A DNA stretch of 64,000 bases from Cryobacterium sp. Y29 (GTDB lineage Bacteria; Actinomycetota; Actinomycetes; Actinomycetales; Microbacteriaceae), in the NCBI RefSeq assembly GCF_002929825.1, contig NZ_PJJN01000037.1:62001-126000 (forward strand). Direction: 5' to 3'. Within the stretch, counting starts at the first letter, position 1. Each line of letters starts with the position of its first letter. The notes beneath the pieces are model-generated. The model was not told the origin of the DNA, did no database searches, and worked only from the letters and a program-made list of their open reading frames with translations. This document shows, piece by piece, positions 52,183 to 62,170 of the stretch. The translations under genes and the position numbers were made by a program.

Positions 52183-53215
52183 GTACTGGCCGGGCCTGAT
52201 CTGGCTCGTCGTGCTGTTGATCGTCAACGCATTCTTCGTCGGTGCCGAGTTCGCCGTGATCTCGGCCCGGCGCTCGCAGATTGAACCGCTCGCCGAACGC
52301 GGCAGTAAGGCCGCGAAGACCACCCTGTGGGCGATGGAACACGCAACTCTAATGCTGGCGACCAGCCAACTCGGCATCACCGTGTGCTCGTTGCTGATCC
52401 TGAACGTGTCCGAACCGGCCATTCACGGCCTGTTGGAGTACCCACTCGCCGTGACCGGACTCTCCGACGCCGCGATCAGTGTGATCGCTTTTGGTATCGC
52501 TTTGGCGCTGGTGACCTTCCTGCACGTCGTCTTCGGCGAGATGATTCCCAAAAACATTTCCTTCTCCGTTCCCGACCGTGCCGCGCTCATCCTGGCGCCA
52601 CCGCTCGTGCTCGTCGCCCGCATCTTCACACCCGTGATCGGCAGCTTGAACTGGTTGGCGAACGGGGTGCTGCGCCTGTTCAAAGTGCAGCCCAAGAATG
52701 AGGCGACCAGCGCATTCACCCTCGACGAGGTTGCCGGCATCGTGGAAGAGTCCACACGCGAAGGATTATTGCGGGATGCCTCGGGCACCCTCTCGGCTGC
52801 GTTCGAGTTCACCTCAAAACGCGTCTCCGACGTAGAGGTACCCCTGTCCTCGATGGTTCACCTACCGGCCTTGGCGTCGCCGTCCGACATTCAACAAGCT
52901 GTCGCCCAGCACGGATACTCCCGCTATATCCTCACCGACGAAGACGGGCAACCCACCGGATACCTGCACCTCAAGGATGTGATGGATCTCACCGACGGAA
53001 ACACGTTCACCCGGCCCGTTCCCGCCAAACGCATCCGCCGCCTGGCGTCCGTCTTCCGGGACAGCGAATTAGAGGATGCCCTGGCAGCCATGCGCCGGCT
53101 GGGAGCGCACGTGGCCACGTCCTTCGACGCGGACGGCGTCGCCACCGGAGTTTTATTCCTCGAGGACATCATCGAGGAACTCATCGGCGAAGTCGAAGAC
53201 GCCACGACCGTATAG
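52175..53215 (+). CDS. CNNM/CBS protein lacking the CorC domain
   Basis: The 346-residue paralogue has the CNNM membrane domain (LIWLVVLLIVNAFFVGAEFAVISARRSQ; LVTFLHVVFGEMIPKN) and CBS domains that end at LEDIIEELIGEVED, where CorC_HlyC would start. It is thus shorter than its upstream neighbour. The start ATG sits in an 8-nt overlap with the first gene, so both are made together and may form a heteromer for divalent-cation transport. It converges on the stress-protein gene 34 bp away. Confidence 0.92.
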   Translation: MSEYWPGLIWLVVLLIVNAFFVGAEFAVISARRSQIEPLAERGSKAAKTTLWAMEHATLMLATSQLGITVCSLLILNVSEPAIHGLLEYPLAVTGLSDAAISVIAFGIALALVTFLHVVFGEMIPKNISFSVPDRAALILAPPLVLVARIFTPVIGSLNWLANGVLRLFKVQPKNEATSAFTLDEVAGIVEESTREGLLRDASGTLSAAFEFTSKRVSDVEVPLSSMVHLPALASPSDIQQAVAQHGYSRYILTDEDGQPTGYLHLKDVMDLTDGNTFTRPVPAKRIRRLASVFRDSELEDALAAMRRLGAHVATSFDADGVATGVLFLEDIIEELIGEVEDATTV

Positions 53216-53249
53216 CCACGGGAGGGTCTCCGAACCAGTGAAACGCGAA

Positions 53250-54140
53250 CTAGGAACCGGTTCCTGTTATGCGTCTCTCACTCCGGACCTGGTCCCGGGC
53301 GGCTGGGTGCGGCACGACCACGACCGGGCACGGCATACTGATCAAGAGGTCGTGAGCGACCGAGCCGAGTAATAGTCCCGTCATCATCCCTCGTCCGTGG
53401 GTTCCCACCACGACCAGTTCAGCGTACTCGGCCGCGTTGGTGAGGACCACAGCAGCAGATCCGTGTTCGAGGGTGTCTCGCACCATCACGGTCGGATGCT
53501 CGGCACGAACCCGTTCAACCACTCCCGCCAAAACTTCAGCGTGCGCCATCCGTATCTCGTCATAAGGGCTAGCACCAGCGCTCAACCATCCGAGAGCGAG
53601 CAGGGTGGGGATGCGCCACGCATGCACGACCGACAGTTCACGGCCGAGCCGCTCAGCTTCCCGAGCGGCGAAGTCCACCGCAAGGTGAGAAGTTTCGTCG
53701 TCATCCACGCCGACGACGATGGCACCGTTACAAGGCGTCCAGTCTGTGGGCACGGTAACGAGGGGGCAGGTCACACCCGCTGCGATCTGGTGGCGCAATG
53801 TTCCATAGAGGGAGCCTGCGGCCTCACGCGTACCGATAACCATCAGATCGGCATCCGCGGCGGAAATCAACAGCTCGTGGCGCGGCGCGCCTCGTCGTAC
53901 CGACGTCATCACCTGCACGGCGGGCGCGTCGCGTTTCACCCGATTCGCGGCATCCATCAACATCTGCTCGTAAGCGGGAAGAACCCAGTCCTTCGTAATG
54001 GTCGTCGGCAATCTGGCCAGATCAATAACGGTGGTGAGTTCCAGGGATAGGTGAGAAGTGCGGGCACGCTCGATCACCCAGTCGAGCGCAGCGGGACTTC
54101 CCGTGCCGCCATTCAGTGCAAGAACAATTGTCTCGGCCAT
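53250..54140 (-). CDS. Universal stress protein with two Usp domains
   Basis: The 296-residue soluble protein is a tandem of two UspA domains. The first ends GTREAAGSLYGTLRHQIAAG; the second GTHGRGMMTGLLLGSVAHDL followed by PCPVVVV. Both have the ATP-binding G-2X-G-9X-G(S/T)-like pattern. Such proteins help survival in starvation, hypoxia or other stress. Start ATG 54140. It is monocistronic between convergent and non-coding flanks. The 100 bp upstream is unusually AT-rich (runs of A near 54215), consistent with a promoter. Confidence 0.93.
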   Translation of the reverse strand: MAETIVLALNGGTGSPAALDWVIERARTSHLSLELTTVIDLARLPTTITKDWVLPAYEQMLMDAANRVKRDAPAVQVMTSVRRGAPRHELLISAADADLMVIGTREAAGSLYGTLRHQIAAGVTCPLVTVPTDWTPCNGAIVVGVDDDETSHLAVDFAAREAERLGRELSVVHAWRIPTLLALGWLSAGASPYDEIRMAHAEVLAGVVERVRAEHPTVMVRDTLEHGSAAVVLTNAAEYAELVVVGTHGRGMMTGLLLGSVAHDLLISMPCPVVVVPHPAARDQVRSERRITGTGS

Positions 54141-54566
54141 ATCGTTTGCTCTCCTCGATCTCAGGGAGAATTGGTGCCCGGGCTATCACGTCACGTTCTC
54201 ACTAAAACATAGTTACCGAAAAAAAACGATAAATACGTGTAACCCCATCTGCGGCGTCACACATCAATCCACTAACGGTGCTTTCGCTGCGTGAACATGC
54301 GGTGTCAGGGTCTGTCGCCGACGGCCTGACAAACAACCTGCCTGGACAGGCCTCCGCTGAACCGGACACGGCTTTTCAGAACAGAGGCCGCGAACGGGCA
54401 ACCCTGACGGCCGCGCGTCACTCGATAGCACTCGCAACGAGCCTTACGGTGACGATCCGAGACCGGGTGCCCCTCACCACGGCTTTTGAACGTCGTGGCC
54501 AGGTTGGTCAGACCGTTCGGACGAGATGACGATTGCGGGCAGCGCCCAAAGTGACCACCCTGCGCG
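54141..54566. other. Gap upstream of the stress-protein gene
   Basis: No supported gene. An AT-rich patch (54200-54240) with A-tracts probably holds the promoter for the stress-protein gene. An 83-codon plus-strand frame lacks any supporting feature. Confidence 0.5.
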
Positions 54567-55484
54567 TTAGAAACCGAGGCGCCCGAGCTGCTTCGGGTCG
54601 CGCTGCCATTCCTTGGCGATTTTCACACGCAGCGAGAGAAAGACGCGCTTACCGACAAGGGGCTCGATCTGCTTGCGCGCGCGGGTACCGACATCCTTCA
54701 GTCGGCTGCCCGACTTGCCGATGATGATGCCCTTCTGGCTGTCCCGTTCCACAAACAGGTTGGCGTAGATTTCGACCAGTTCCTGGTCGTCGCGCTCGAT
54801 GATGTCGTCGATGGTCACGGCGATCGAGTGCGGCAGCTCGTCGGTGACTCCCTCGAGGGCGGCCTCACGAATGAACTCCGAGATGCGCGACTCAAGGGTC
54901 TCGTCCGTGACGGCGTCGGCTGGGTATAGCGGGGCATCCGCGTACGGCAGCAGGCGCAGCAGTTCGGTTGCGAGAATGTCCAGCTGGATGCGGCTGGTGG
55001 AGGAAATCGGAACGATCGCCTCCCAGTCCCGCAGCTGCGAAACAGCGAGCAACTGGTTGGCGACGTTGGTTTTGGAGGACGCATCAATCTTGGTGACGAT
55101 GGCGACCTTTTTTGCACGGGGGAAGTCATCCAGTTGCTCGTTGATGAATTTGTCCCCCGGACCGATCGGCTCGTTGGCCGGGATGCAGAGACCGATCACG
55201 TCGACGCCGGCCAGGGTCGCGGTGACGAGGCTGTTGAGTCGTTCACCGAGAAGGGTGCGCGGACGGTGGATACCGGGGGTGTCGACCAGGATGAGCTGGC
55301 CATTTTTCTGGTGCACGATGCCGCGAATGGCGCGGCGGGTGGTTTGCGGCTTCGATGAGGTGATCGCAACTTTCTCGCCCACCAGCGCGTTCGTCAGGGT
55401 GGACTTGCCCACGTTGGGACGTCCCACGAACGAGACGAATCCTGCTCGGTACCCGCTCGGGTGGGGCTCGGTTGCTCCGGTCAT
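54567..55484 (-). CDS. era: GTPase Era
   Basis: The 305-residue GTPase binds 16S rRNA and aids 30S assembly. GTPase motifs: G1 GRPNVGKST (21-29), G2 around TTRRAI, G3 DTPGI, G4 TKID. The C-terminal KH domain has GIIIGKSGSRLKDVGTRARK. All are intact. ATG 55484 overlaps the stop of the CBS protein by 4 nt. It ends the operon beginning with phoH/ybeY; the short tail LGRLGF is typical of actinobacterial Era. Confidence 0.97.
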   Translation of the reverse strand: MTGATEPHPSGYRAGFVSFVGRPNVGKSTLTNALVGEKVAITSSKPQTTRRAIRGIVHQKNGQLILVDTPGIHRPRTLLGERLNSLVTATLAGVDVIGLCIPANEPIGPGDKFINEQLDDFPRAKKVAIVTKIDASSKTNVANQLLAVSQLRDWEAIVPISSTSRIQLDILATELLRLLPYADAPLYPADAVTDETLESRISEFIREAALEGVTDELPHSIAVTIDDIIERDDQELVEIYANLFVERDSQKGIIIGKSGSRLKDVGTRARKQIEPLVGKRVFLSLRVKIAKEWQRDPKQLGRLGF

Positions 55485-56812
55485 GACCGTTCTCCTTCAT
55501 CATCAAACACTGTGCTGTTGTTCGTTACCGTGAGGAATGCTGTTTGCGCATTGATCAAGGCCTGGTCTCGCTCCACCAGCACGGTGCTGATGCGCTTGCG
55601 GCGGCCTTCGGTGCGCTCGGCGGTGAGGTTGAGCCCACTGACCGAAGCGACCGACCCGGCAACGGGAAGTCGCCCGAGGGCCTTGGCCAGCAGACCACCC
55701 ACCGAGTCGACGTCGTCATCGTCGAGTTCGAGATCGAACAGCTCCCCCAGTTCGTCGACCGGCAGTCGAGCACTCACCCGAAAATGCCCGTCACCGAGGT
55801 CTTCGACCTCGACTACGTCACGGTCGTACTCGTCGGAAATGTCGCCGACGAGCTCCTCGATCAGGTCTTCGAGGGTGAGCAGTCCGGCGATTCCACCGTA
55901 CTCGTCGACGACCATGGCCAGGTGGTTGGACTCCAACTGCATCTGCCGCAGCATGTCGTCGGCCTTCTTCGACTCCGGCACGAACACGGCCGGCCGAGCC
56001 AGGTCGGCCACGGTGAGCTGAAGCGCGTTGATCGGCCGCTCGAAGACCAGTCGGGCCACATCACGCAGATAGAGAATGCCGGCGACGTCGTCGACCTCAC
56101 CATCCAACACGGGCAGGCGCGACGTGCCGCTGCTGAGGAACAGACCCATCGCCGCATCGATACTGACGTCAGCGTCGATGGTGATCATGTCGGTGCGCGG
56201 AATCATCACCTCACGCACGACCGTCTCACTGAACTCGAAGATGGAGTGGATGAGTTCGCGGTCGTCTTCTTCGATCACATCCAGCTCGGTGGCCTCGTCC
56301 ACCATGCTGAGCAGCTGGTCTTCGGAGGTGAATGTCGCGAGCTTGGTGCGCCCGGGCGTGACCCGGTTACCGAGGGCGACGAGGGCATTCGCGATGGGTC
56401 CAAGCAGAACGCGTCCGACGTGCACGAGCAACGCAGTCGCGGCCAGCAAGCCGACCGGGTGGGCCCGTCCGACGCTGCGCGGGCTGGCACCGACGAGCAC
56501 AAACGACACCGAGGTCATGATGAGCGCCGACAGCAGCAAAGCGAGCCACACGGCCTCGATCGTGGTCGCGAAGACCAGGGTGACCAGGACGGCGGCCGTG
56601 GTCTCGGCGGTGATCCGTATGAAATTGATCGCGTTCAGGTGCGCGCCGGCATCGTCGGCGATGGCCTGTAATGACCGTTTGGCGCGATGATGCGCCACCA
56701 TGCTCGCGATGTCCGCCCGGGACTGAGTCATGATCGCGGCGTCAACGGCGGCCATCAGTCCGGCAAAAACGACCAGGACCACGGCCGGGTAAATGAACCA
56801 GACGATGTGCAT
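55481..56812 (-). CDS. CNNM/CBS protein between ybeY and era
   Basis: The 443-residue protein is the third CNNM/HlyC-CorC member of the window. It has a membrane domain (VWFIYPAVVLVVFAGLMAAVDAAIM; LLLSALIMTSVSFVLVG), CBS domains (EVMIPRTDMITID ... VDEYGGIAGLLTLEDLIEELV) and a C-terminal CorC domain. Its place between ybeY and era is conserved in many bacteria. Start ATG 56812 shares one base with the ybeY stop (TGATG), and its end overlaps era. Confidence 0.93.
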   Translation of the reverse strand: MHIVWFIYPAVVLVVFAGLMAAVDAAIMTQSRADIASMVAHHRAKRSLQAIADDAGAHLNAINFIRITAETTAAVLVTLVFATTIEAVWLALLLSALIMTSVSFVLVGASPRSVGRAHPVGLLAATALLVHVGRVLLGPIANALVALGNRVTPGRTKLATFTSEDQLLSMVDEATELDVIEEDDRELIHSIFEFSETVVREVMIPRTDMITIDADVSIDAAMGLFLSSGTSRLPVLDGEVDDVAGILYLRDVARLVFERPINALQLTVADLARPAVFVPESKKADDMLRQMQLESNHLAMVVDEYGGIAGLLTLEDLIEELVGDISDEYDRDVVEVEDLGDGHFRVSARLPVDELGELFDLELDDDDVDSVGGLLAKALGRLPVAGSVASVSGLNLTAERTEGRRKRISTVLVERDQALINAQTAFLTVTNNSTVFDDEGERS

Positions 56813-57276
56813 CAGTGGCGTTGTCGTTCCTGCATGGCGAAACCGATGAGGATATCGCGCTGAATACCGAACATCTCCTTCTCCTCAGCCGGTTCCGCGT
56901 GATCAAAGCCGAGCAGGTGCAGCACGCCGTGGGTGGTGAGCAGCAGCAATTCATCGAGAGTACTGTGGCCGGCGGTTTCCGCCTGCTCCTTGGCGACTTG
57001 CGGACAGAGCACAATGTCACCGAGCAGACCCGGCGGGGTTTCCTCCTCCTCGGTACCGGGGCGCAGTTCGTCCATCGGGAAGCTCAGCACGTCGGTGGGG
57101 CCGGGTTCATCCATCCACTGCACGTGCAGCTGTTCCATGGCACCCTCATCGACGAGCACGATGGCAAGCTCGGCATCGGCGTGCACGTGCATGGTGTCGA
57201 GCGCGAAGGCAGCGAGGCGTAAAATTGCGGCTTCATCGACCGGGATAGCCGACTCGTTGTTAACTTCGATGCTCAA
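56812..57276 (-). CDS. ybeY: Endoribonuclease YbeY
   Basis: The 154-residue metalloprotein acts in rRNA maturation and quality control. The metal site is [17 protein letters not shown] (HX3HX5H). An upstream [11 protein letters not shown] segment carries the conserved Ser/Asp. Start TTG 57276 overlaps the phoH stop and has a GGAG 6 nt upstream. Length is normal for the family. Confidence 0.96.
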   Translation of the reverse strand: MSIEVNNESAIPVDEAAILRLAAFALDTMHVHADAELAIVLVDEGAMEQLHVQWMDEPGPTDVLSFPMDELRPGTEEEETPPGLLGDIVLCPQVAKEQAETAGHSTLDELLLLTTHGVLHLLGFDHAEPAEEKEMFGIQRDILIGFAMQERQRH

Positions 57277-58376
57277 CTGGAACTCCGTTTCGGCGTGCGG
57301 CCCGAAGCGCTCGTGCGCTGGGGGCCACGGGTGGCAAATTCTCGGGCTTCAGCCGTCTCTTGGCGAAGGGCCTGCTTCTGCGCGTCGTACTCGGTGTAGG
57401 CATCGACGATGCGCCCAACAAGCGAGTGCCTCACGACATCGGCGCTGGTCAAATATGCAAAGTGGATGTCGTCGACCCCGTCGAGCACGCGCGTGACCAG
57501 TTTCAGGCCGCTCGTGCCGGCTGGCAGGTCGATCTGGGTGACGTCTCCGGTGATGACCATCTTCGAGCCGAACCCCAGGCGGGTCAGGAACATCTTCATC
57601 TGCTCCGGCGTGGTGTTCTGGGCTTCGTCGAGCACGACGAAGCTCGCGTTGAGGGTGCGCCCGCGCATGTAGGCCAGCGGCGCCACCTCGATCGTGCCAG
57701 CAGCGAGTAATTTGGGAATGAGCTCGGGGTCGAGCATTTCGCCGAGCGCATCGTAGAGCGGGCGCAGGTACGGGTCGATCTTGTCGGTGAGGGTGCCGGG
57801 CAGAAAACCCAATCGTTCCCCAGCCTCCACGGCCGGGCGAGTCAGGATGATGCGCTCGACCTCTTTGTTCTGCAGCGCCCGTACCGCTTTGGCCATGGCC
57901 AGATAGGTCTTGCCGGTTCCGGCCGGGCCGATGCCGAATACGATCGTGTTGTCGTCGATCGCGTCGACATAATCCTTCTGCCCAATCGACTTGGCCCGAA
58001 TGCTCTTGTTCCGTGCCGTGAGGATGGGGGCGCCCAGTTGGGCGGATGGACTCACGGAACTGTCGGCAGCGAGCATCCGCGCTGACGTGGCGACCTCGGT
58101 CTCGCCGAGATCATGGCCAGTGCGCAGTGCCAGTTGCAGTTCCTCGATCAGCCGACGCACTGCCGCCACCTCGCCAGCCGTGCCGCTCAGGGTGACCTCG
58201 TTGCCGCGCACGTGCACGTCCACCCGGGGGTGGGCAGCCTCGATGGTACTCAGGTAGCGATCTTCGGGCCCGAGCAGGCGCACCATGGCAACGCCGTCGA
58301 CGGTGAAGCGCAACTCGGTGTTGCCGCTGGCGGCGGAGTTGCCGGATTTCGCGTTGTGGGGCTCAGAGGGCGCCAA
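57273..58376 (-). CDS. PhoH family protein
   Basis: The 367-residue ATPase has an N-terminal KH-like region (~100 residues) and the PhoH core with Walker [12 protein letters not shown], Walker B-like [13 protein letters not shown] and a following [19 protein letters not shown]. PhoH proteins are linked with RNA processing and work with YbeY. TTG 58376 is the start: GGGGGAGGA lies 5 nt upstream and the frame overlaps the HIT gene by 14 nt. The C-terminal ~40 residues are basic and Ser-rich. Confidence 0.94.
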   Translation of the reverse strand: MAPSEPHNAKSGNSAASGNTELRFTVDGVAMVRLLGPEDRYLSTIEAAHPRVDVHVRGNEVTLSGTAGEVAAVRRLIEELQLALRTGHDLGETEVATSARMLAADSSVSPSAQLGAPILTARNKSIRAKSIGQKDYVDAIDDNTIVFGIGPAGTGKTYLAMAKAVRALQNKEVERIILTRPAVEAGERLGFLPGTLTDKIDPYLRPLYDALGEMLDPELIPKLLAAGTIEVAPLAYMRGRTLNASFVVLDEAQNTTPEQMKMFLTRLGFGSKMVITGDVTQIDLPAGTSGLKLVTRVLDGVDDIHFAYLTSADVVRHSLVGRIVDAYTEYDAQKQALRQETAEAREFATRGPQRTSASGRTPKRSSS

Positions 58377-58740
58377 GCGAGTCCTCCCCCAGAGATTCGG
58401 TCGGTTCCTGACTGCCCAGCACGTGGGCGTGCACGTGGAACACGGTCTGGCCGGCGGTCGCCCCGGTGTTGAAGACGAGGCGGAACTGCCCGTTGGTTCG
58501 TTCGGCAGCGATGCGCTCGGCTACCGAGACGAGTTCGGCCAGAAGGGCCGGGTTGCCTGCGGCCAGTTCGACGACGTTCTGATACTGCGGGTCTTTGGTG
58601 GTGATGACGACGTGCACCGGAGCTTTCGGGGCAATGTCGAGGAACGCGATGATGTGTTCGGTCTCGGCGACGATCGTCGCTGGAATCTCACGCGCGATAA
58701 TGCGGCTGAAAATGGTCGGTTCAAAACCGGAAGAAGACAT
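58363..58740 (-). CDS. HIT-family nucleotide-binding protein (HinT-like)
   Basis: The 125-residue protein ends in the histidine triad HVHAHV (H102, H104, H106) in the motif FHVHAHVLG. HinT enzymes hydrolyse purine phosphoramidates. The N-terminal TIFSRIIAREIPATIV and FLDIAPKAPVHVVI are also typical. ATG 58740 opens the gene, which is 19 bp downstream of rsmE and overlaps phoH. Confidence 0.95.
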   Translation of the reverse strand: MSSSGFEPTIFSRIIAREIPATIVAETEHIIAFLDIAPKAPVHVVITTKDPQYQNVVELAAGNPALLAELVSVAERIAAERTNGQFRLVFNTGATAGQTVFHVHAHVLGSQEPTESLGEDSLGAL

Positions 58741-58759
58741 GCCTCTATCTTAAGCGGCG

Positions 58760-59500
58760 CTACCAGCGGCCGAAGGTCGCATTGAGGATTGCGAGGGCAG
58801 CGGGACCGGCGGTCGACGTGCGAAGCACGGTGTCACCGAGGCGCACCTGGGTCGCGCCGGCTTGTTCCAGCAGGAGCAGCTCGGCCGGGGAGATTCCGCC
58901 CTCGGGCCCGACGACGAGCAGAATGTCGCGGTCGTCGGTGGGCGCGGCCACCTCGGTGAGGCGACCGCTCGCGGACGGCTCGAGCAGCAGCATCCGCGTG
59001 GTGGCAGCGAGCACGGCCAGTTGTTTGGTGCTGGCGAGCGGCGCGACGCCCGGCAGCCAGGCCCGAATGGACTGCTTGCTGGCCTCGCGCACAATGCTGA
59101 TCCAGCGTTCGTGGCCTTTGGCTAACTTCGGGCCCTCCCATTTGGTGATGGAACGGGATGCGGCCCAGGGAATGACGCCGTCGACACCGAGTTCGGTGGC
59201 GGCTTGTACGGCAAGCTCGTCGCGATCACCCTTGGCGAGGGCCTGCACCAAACGGATGCGCGGCGACGCCGCCGCGGTCTCGCTCGCGTCATCCACGCGC
59301 AGGGTCAACACCGTGGCTTCCGCCGTCAGCACCGTACCCTGCAGCAGCAACCCGGCTCCATTGCCTAAGCGCAGCCGGTCTCCGGGACGAACCCGGCTGA
59401 CCGTGACCGCGTGCCGCGCCTCGGCGCCATCAACAGAAACGACGTCCCCCGGGCGACACTGTGCCGCCCGGAGCGTCTCCTGCAGATAAAAATGTGCCAC
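58760..59500 (-). CDS. rsmE: 16S rRNA (uracil1498-N3)-methyltransferase
   Basis: The 246-residue SPOUT-class methyltransferase has an N-terminal PUA-like domain (RLGNGAGLLLQGTVL) and the knot region LLVVGPEGGISPAELLLLEQ followed by VRLGDTVLRTSTAGPAAL, which binds S-adenosylmethionine. GTG 59500 starts one base after the dnaJ stop, so the genes are co-translated. Typical length is 240-250. Confidence 0.95.
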   Translation of the reverse strand: MAHFYLQETLRAAQCRPGDVVSVDGAEARHAVTVSRVRPGDRLRLGNGAGLLLQGTVLTAEATVLTLRVDDASETAAASPRIRLVQALAKGDRDELAVQAATELGVDGVIPWAASRSITKWEGPKLAKGHERWISIVREASKQSIRAWLPGVAPLASTKQLAVLAATTRMLLLEPSASGRLTEVAAPTDDRDILLVVGPEGGISPAELLLLEQAGATQVRLGDTVLRTSTAGPAALAILNATFGRW

Positions 59501-59501
59501 G

Positions 59502-60608
59502 TCAGCCGAGGAACCGGTCGCGCAGCTTCGCGAACAAACCCTGCTGGTACTGGCTCAGGGTGGGCGCAGGCGCTGCATAACGGGCAGCGAACTGCTCGAT
59601 CAGGTCGCGTTCCTTGTGGTCGAGCTTGGTCGGTGTAAGCACGTGGATGCCGATCTTTAGGTCGCCTCGCCCGTTGCCTCGCAGCTTGGTGATGCCACGG
59701 TCCTTGATCGTGAGCACTTCTGAGCTTTGCGAACCAGCGCGAATCTCCACTTCGATATCACCGTCGAGGGCTTTCACGGTGACGTTGGTGCCAAGAATTG
59801 CGCTCGTCATCGACACGTCGAGCGAGCACATGAGGTCGTCGCCGTCGCGACTGAACACGTCGTGGTGGCGCACCTTCATCTCGAGGTAGAGGTCACCATT
59901 CGGGCCGGCGGCGGGACCGGCTTCTCCGCTGCCGGGCATCTGCAGGCGCAGGCCGGTGTCGACTCCGGCCGGAATGTCCACCGGAACCGTGCGCCGGGCG
60001 CGCACGCGGCCCTGCCCGGAGCAGGTCATGCACGGCGTCGCGATGATAGTGCCGAAACCGCGGCAGGAGCCGCACGGGCTCGACGTCATCACGTTGCCGA
60101 GCAGAGACCGAACGGCGCGCTGAATACTGCCGGTACCGTGGCAGATGTCGCAGGTGATCGGTGATGTGCCGGGGGCGCAGCAGGAGCCCTTGCAGGTGTC
60201 ACAAACGATCGCGGTGTCGACCTCGAGGTCGCGATGCGTGCCGAAGATGACCTCATCGAGGTCGAGTTCAACCCGGATGAGGGCGTCCTGGCCGCGTTCG
60301 CGGCGCGACCGTGGACCGCGGCTGCTGCCGCCTCCTCCGCCGAAGAAGGTCTCGAAGATGTCGCCGAAGTTGCCGAAGTTCTGGCCGTCGAACCCGCCGT
60401 TCTGACCGCCGCCCTGGTCGTATTTCTGACGCTGTTTCGCATCGCTCAGCACGTCATAGGCATGGGTGATGCTTTTAAACCGTTCCGACGCTTCAGCGCC
60501 GGGGTTCACGTCGGGGTGCAGTTCACGGGCAAGGCGGCGATAGGCCTTTTTGATTTGGTCGGTGGTTGCGTCGCGGTCAACGCCGAGAGCTTCGTAGTGG
60601 TCAGCCAA
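59502..60608 (-). CDS. dnaJ: Chaperone protein DnaJ
   Basis: The 368-residue co-chaperone has a J domain with HPD at 31-33, a Gly/Phe-rich segment ([20 protein letters not shown]), a zinc-binding region of four CXXC pairs, and the C-terminal substrate domain. In the first zinc repeat the usual CXXCXGXG reads CDTCKGSC, so a Gly is a Cys. It is the second DnaJ-type gene of the hrcA-dnaJ pair common in actinobacteria and starts 79 bp after hrcA. Confidence 0.95.
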   Translation of the reverse strand: MADHYEALGVDRDATTDQIKKAYRRLARELHPDVNPGAEASERFKSITHAYDVLSDAKQRQKYDQGGGQNGGFDGQNFGNFGDIFETFFGGGGGSSRGPRSRRERGQDALIRVELDLDEVIFGTHRDLEVDTAIVCDTCKGSCCAPGTSPITCDICHGTGSIQRAVRSLLGNVMTSSPCGSCRGFGTIIATPCMTCSGQGRVRARRTVPVDIPAGVDTGLRLQMPGSGEAGPAAGPNGDLYLEMKVRHHDVFSRDGDDLMCSLDVSMTSAILGTNVTVKALDGDIEVEIRAGSQSSEVLTIKDRGITKLRGNGRGDLKIGIHVLTPTKLDHKERDLIEQFAARYAAPAPTLSQYQQGLFAKLRDRFLG

Positions 60609-60687
60609 AGGTGGCTCTCCTTGAGTTTTTTATGAATATGGTTCTGGTTCTGGTGATGTGGTCTCTGCCGCCGAGGCGACAACAGCT

Positions 60688-61707
60688 TTAGGTCTCGCCG
60701 AGCAGGCGGGAGAGGTAGCGAGCGACGGCGCGCACCGCCGCCATGTTATTGGAGTAATCCATGCGCGTGGGACCAAGCACGCCCAGGCGGGCGAGGTTAC
60801 CGTTCGCGGTGTAGCCGCTGGTCAACACGCTTGCTTCGGGAAGGCCGAACGCCGCGTTCTCCCGGCCGATGCTCACCGAAACTCCGTGCTGGTCGGTCTC
60901 CATTTCGCCGAACAGTCGCAGCAACACCACCTGCTCTTCGATGGCTTCGAGTACCGGGTAGATGCTGCCGGAGAAATCTTCCTCGGTGCGCACAAGGTTC
61001 GCTGCTCCCGCCATGACGAGTTTATCCTGGCGGTTGGCGCCGATTTGGTCGGCGAGGGTGTTCGTGATGAGGTCGATGAGCGGTTGCAGCATCGGCGCGC
61101 CCGGCCAGACGCTCGCGGCGAGGGCGGCTCTGGCCTCGACCATGCCGAGTCCAACGACAGCGACATTGAGTCGGGTGCGTACTTCGACGAGGGTCTGCTC
61201 ATCGAGCGCCCGCGGCAGATCGATCACGCGTTGTTCCACCCCGCCGGAATCAGTGATCAGCACCGACAGGATACGCGTCTCGGTCAGCGGCACGAACTCG
61301 ATGTGCCGCACCTTGGCGCGAGACACAGAGGGATATTGCACGAGCGCGACCTGATGAGTGAGCTGGGAGAGCAGTCGCACACTGCGCACGAGTACCTCGT
61401 CAAGGTCGGCGGAGTGACCCAGAAAGGTTTCAATGGCTTGACGTTGCGCCGGCGTCAGTGGCCGCAGATCAGCGAGGTGGTCGACGAAAACTCGGTAGCC
61501 CTTATCGGTGGGGATGCGCCCCGACGAGGTGTGCGGCGCTGCGATCAGGTCTTCTTCTTCGAGGAGGGCCATGTCGTTACGAATGGTGGCAGCGGAGACG
61601 CCGAAGGCGTGCCGATCAACGATGGATTTGGAGCCGACGGGTTCACGAGAGGCAACGTAGTCCTGCACGATGACGCGCAACACATCGAGGCCACGGTCGG
61701 AAACCAT
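60688..61707 (-). CDS. hrcA: Heat-inducible transcription repressor HrcA
   Basis: The 339-residue repressor has an N-terminal winged helix (RGLDVLRVIVQDYVASREPV; SAATIRNDMALLEEEDLI) and the conserved HrcA core with GFVDHLADLRPLTP-like elements and QRVIDLPRALDEQ. It binds CIRCE operators and releases them on heat shock. ATG 61707 follows a GGAAGGTGG ribosome site. A degenerate CIRCE lies 104 nt upstream, so it likely regulates itself and dnaJ. Confidence 0.96.
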   Translation of the reverse strand: MVSDRGLDVLRVIVQDYVASREPVGSKSIVDRHAFGVSAATIRNDMALLEEEDLIAAPHTSSGRIPTDKGYRVFVDHLADLRPLTPAQRQAIETFLGHSADLDEVLVRSVRLLSQLTHQVALVQYPSVSRAKVRHIEFVPLTETRILSVLITDSGGVEQRVIDLPRALDEQTLVEVRTRLNVAVVGLGMVEARAALAASVWPGAPMLQPLIDLITNTLADQIGANRQDKLVMAGAANLVRTEEDFSGSIYPVLEAIEEQVVLLRLFGEMETDQHGVSVSIGRENAAFGLPEASVLTSGYTANGNLARLGVLGPTRMDYSNNMAAVRAVARYLSRLLGET

Positions 61708-62170
61708 TGCGCCCACCTTCCTGATTCGTGAGGTCCAGCTTGAGTTCTGCGGATGCCGCTTACCGCGCGCTCTAAGGGTCACACGGGAAGGTACGTTTGC
61801 CAGCACATCGCTGGCACTCGCATCCATTGACTGCTAATCATATCGCGACTGCCTGAGCAGACCCATTGCCAGCCGTTCGAAGCGAGGGTTTAATTACGCG
61901 TATAGCACCCAGCACGTTCAGTGAAGGGGACGATCACGAGCGATCCATAGTCACAATCTTTGAACGACCCACACAATCGTGAACCGAACGTCGAAAAAGC
62001 CATGGGACGGCCGGAACGACCGATATCCGTGGTCGATTCCGGTCAGTTCACCACGGGCACGGTTAGTCTGGAGGCGGCAGGCGTGGCCACTGCACGACTG
62101 TATGAGTGGCTCCGGTGACCAAGCGCCGGAACTGCTGCGACCAGACCAACTTACTCGAACAGGAGACCAC
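61708..62170. other. Divergent promoter region of hrcA and the DUF4870 gene
   Basis: The 463 bp contain no supported gene. On the hrcA side are the CIRCE-like site and a TATGAT -10-like hexamer (minus strand, 61837-61842). An additional short palindrome TGCCAGC/GCTGGCA (61798-61816) overlaps the CIRCE arm. Confidence 0.6.
61811..61837 (-). promoter_or_regulatory. Degenerate CIRCE operator upstream of hrcA
   Basis: Arms CTGGCACTC (61811-61819) and GACTGCTAA (61829-61837) are separated by 9 bp. Against TTAGCACTC-N9-GAGTGCTAA they match at 15 of 18 positions. The site overlaps the likely -10 hexamer TATGAT, as expected for HrcA repression. Confidence 0.75.
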
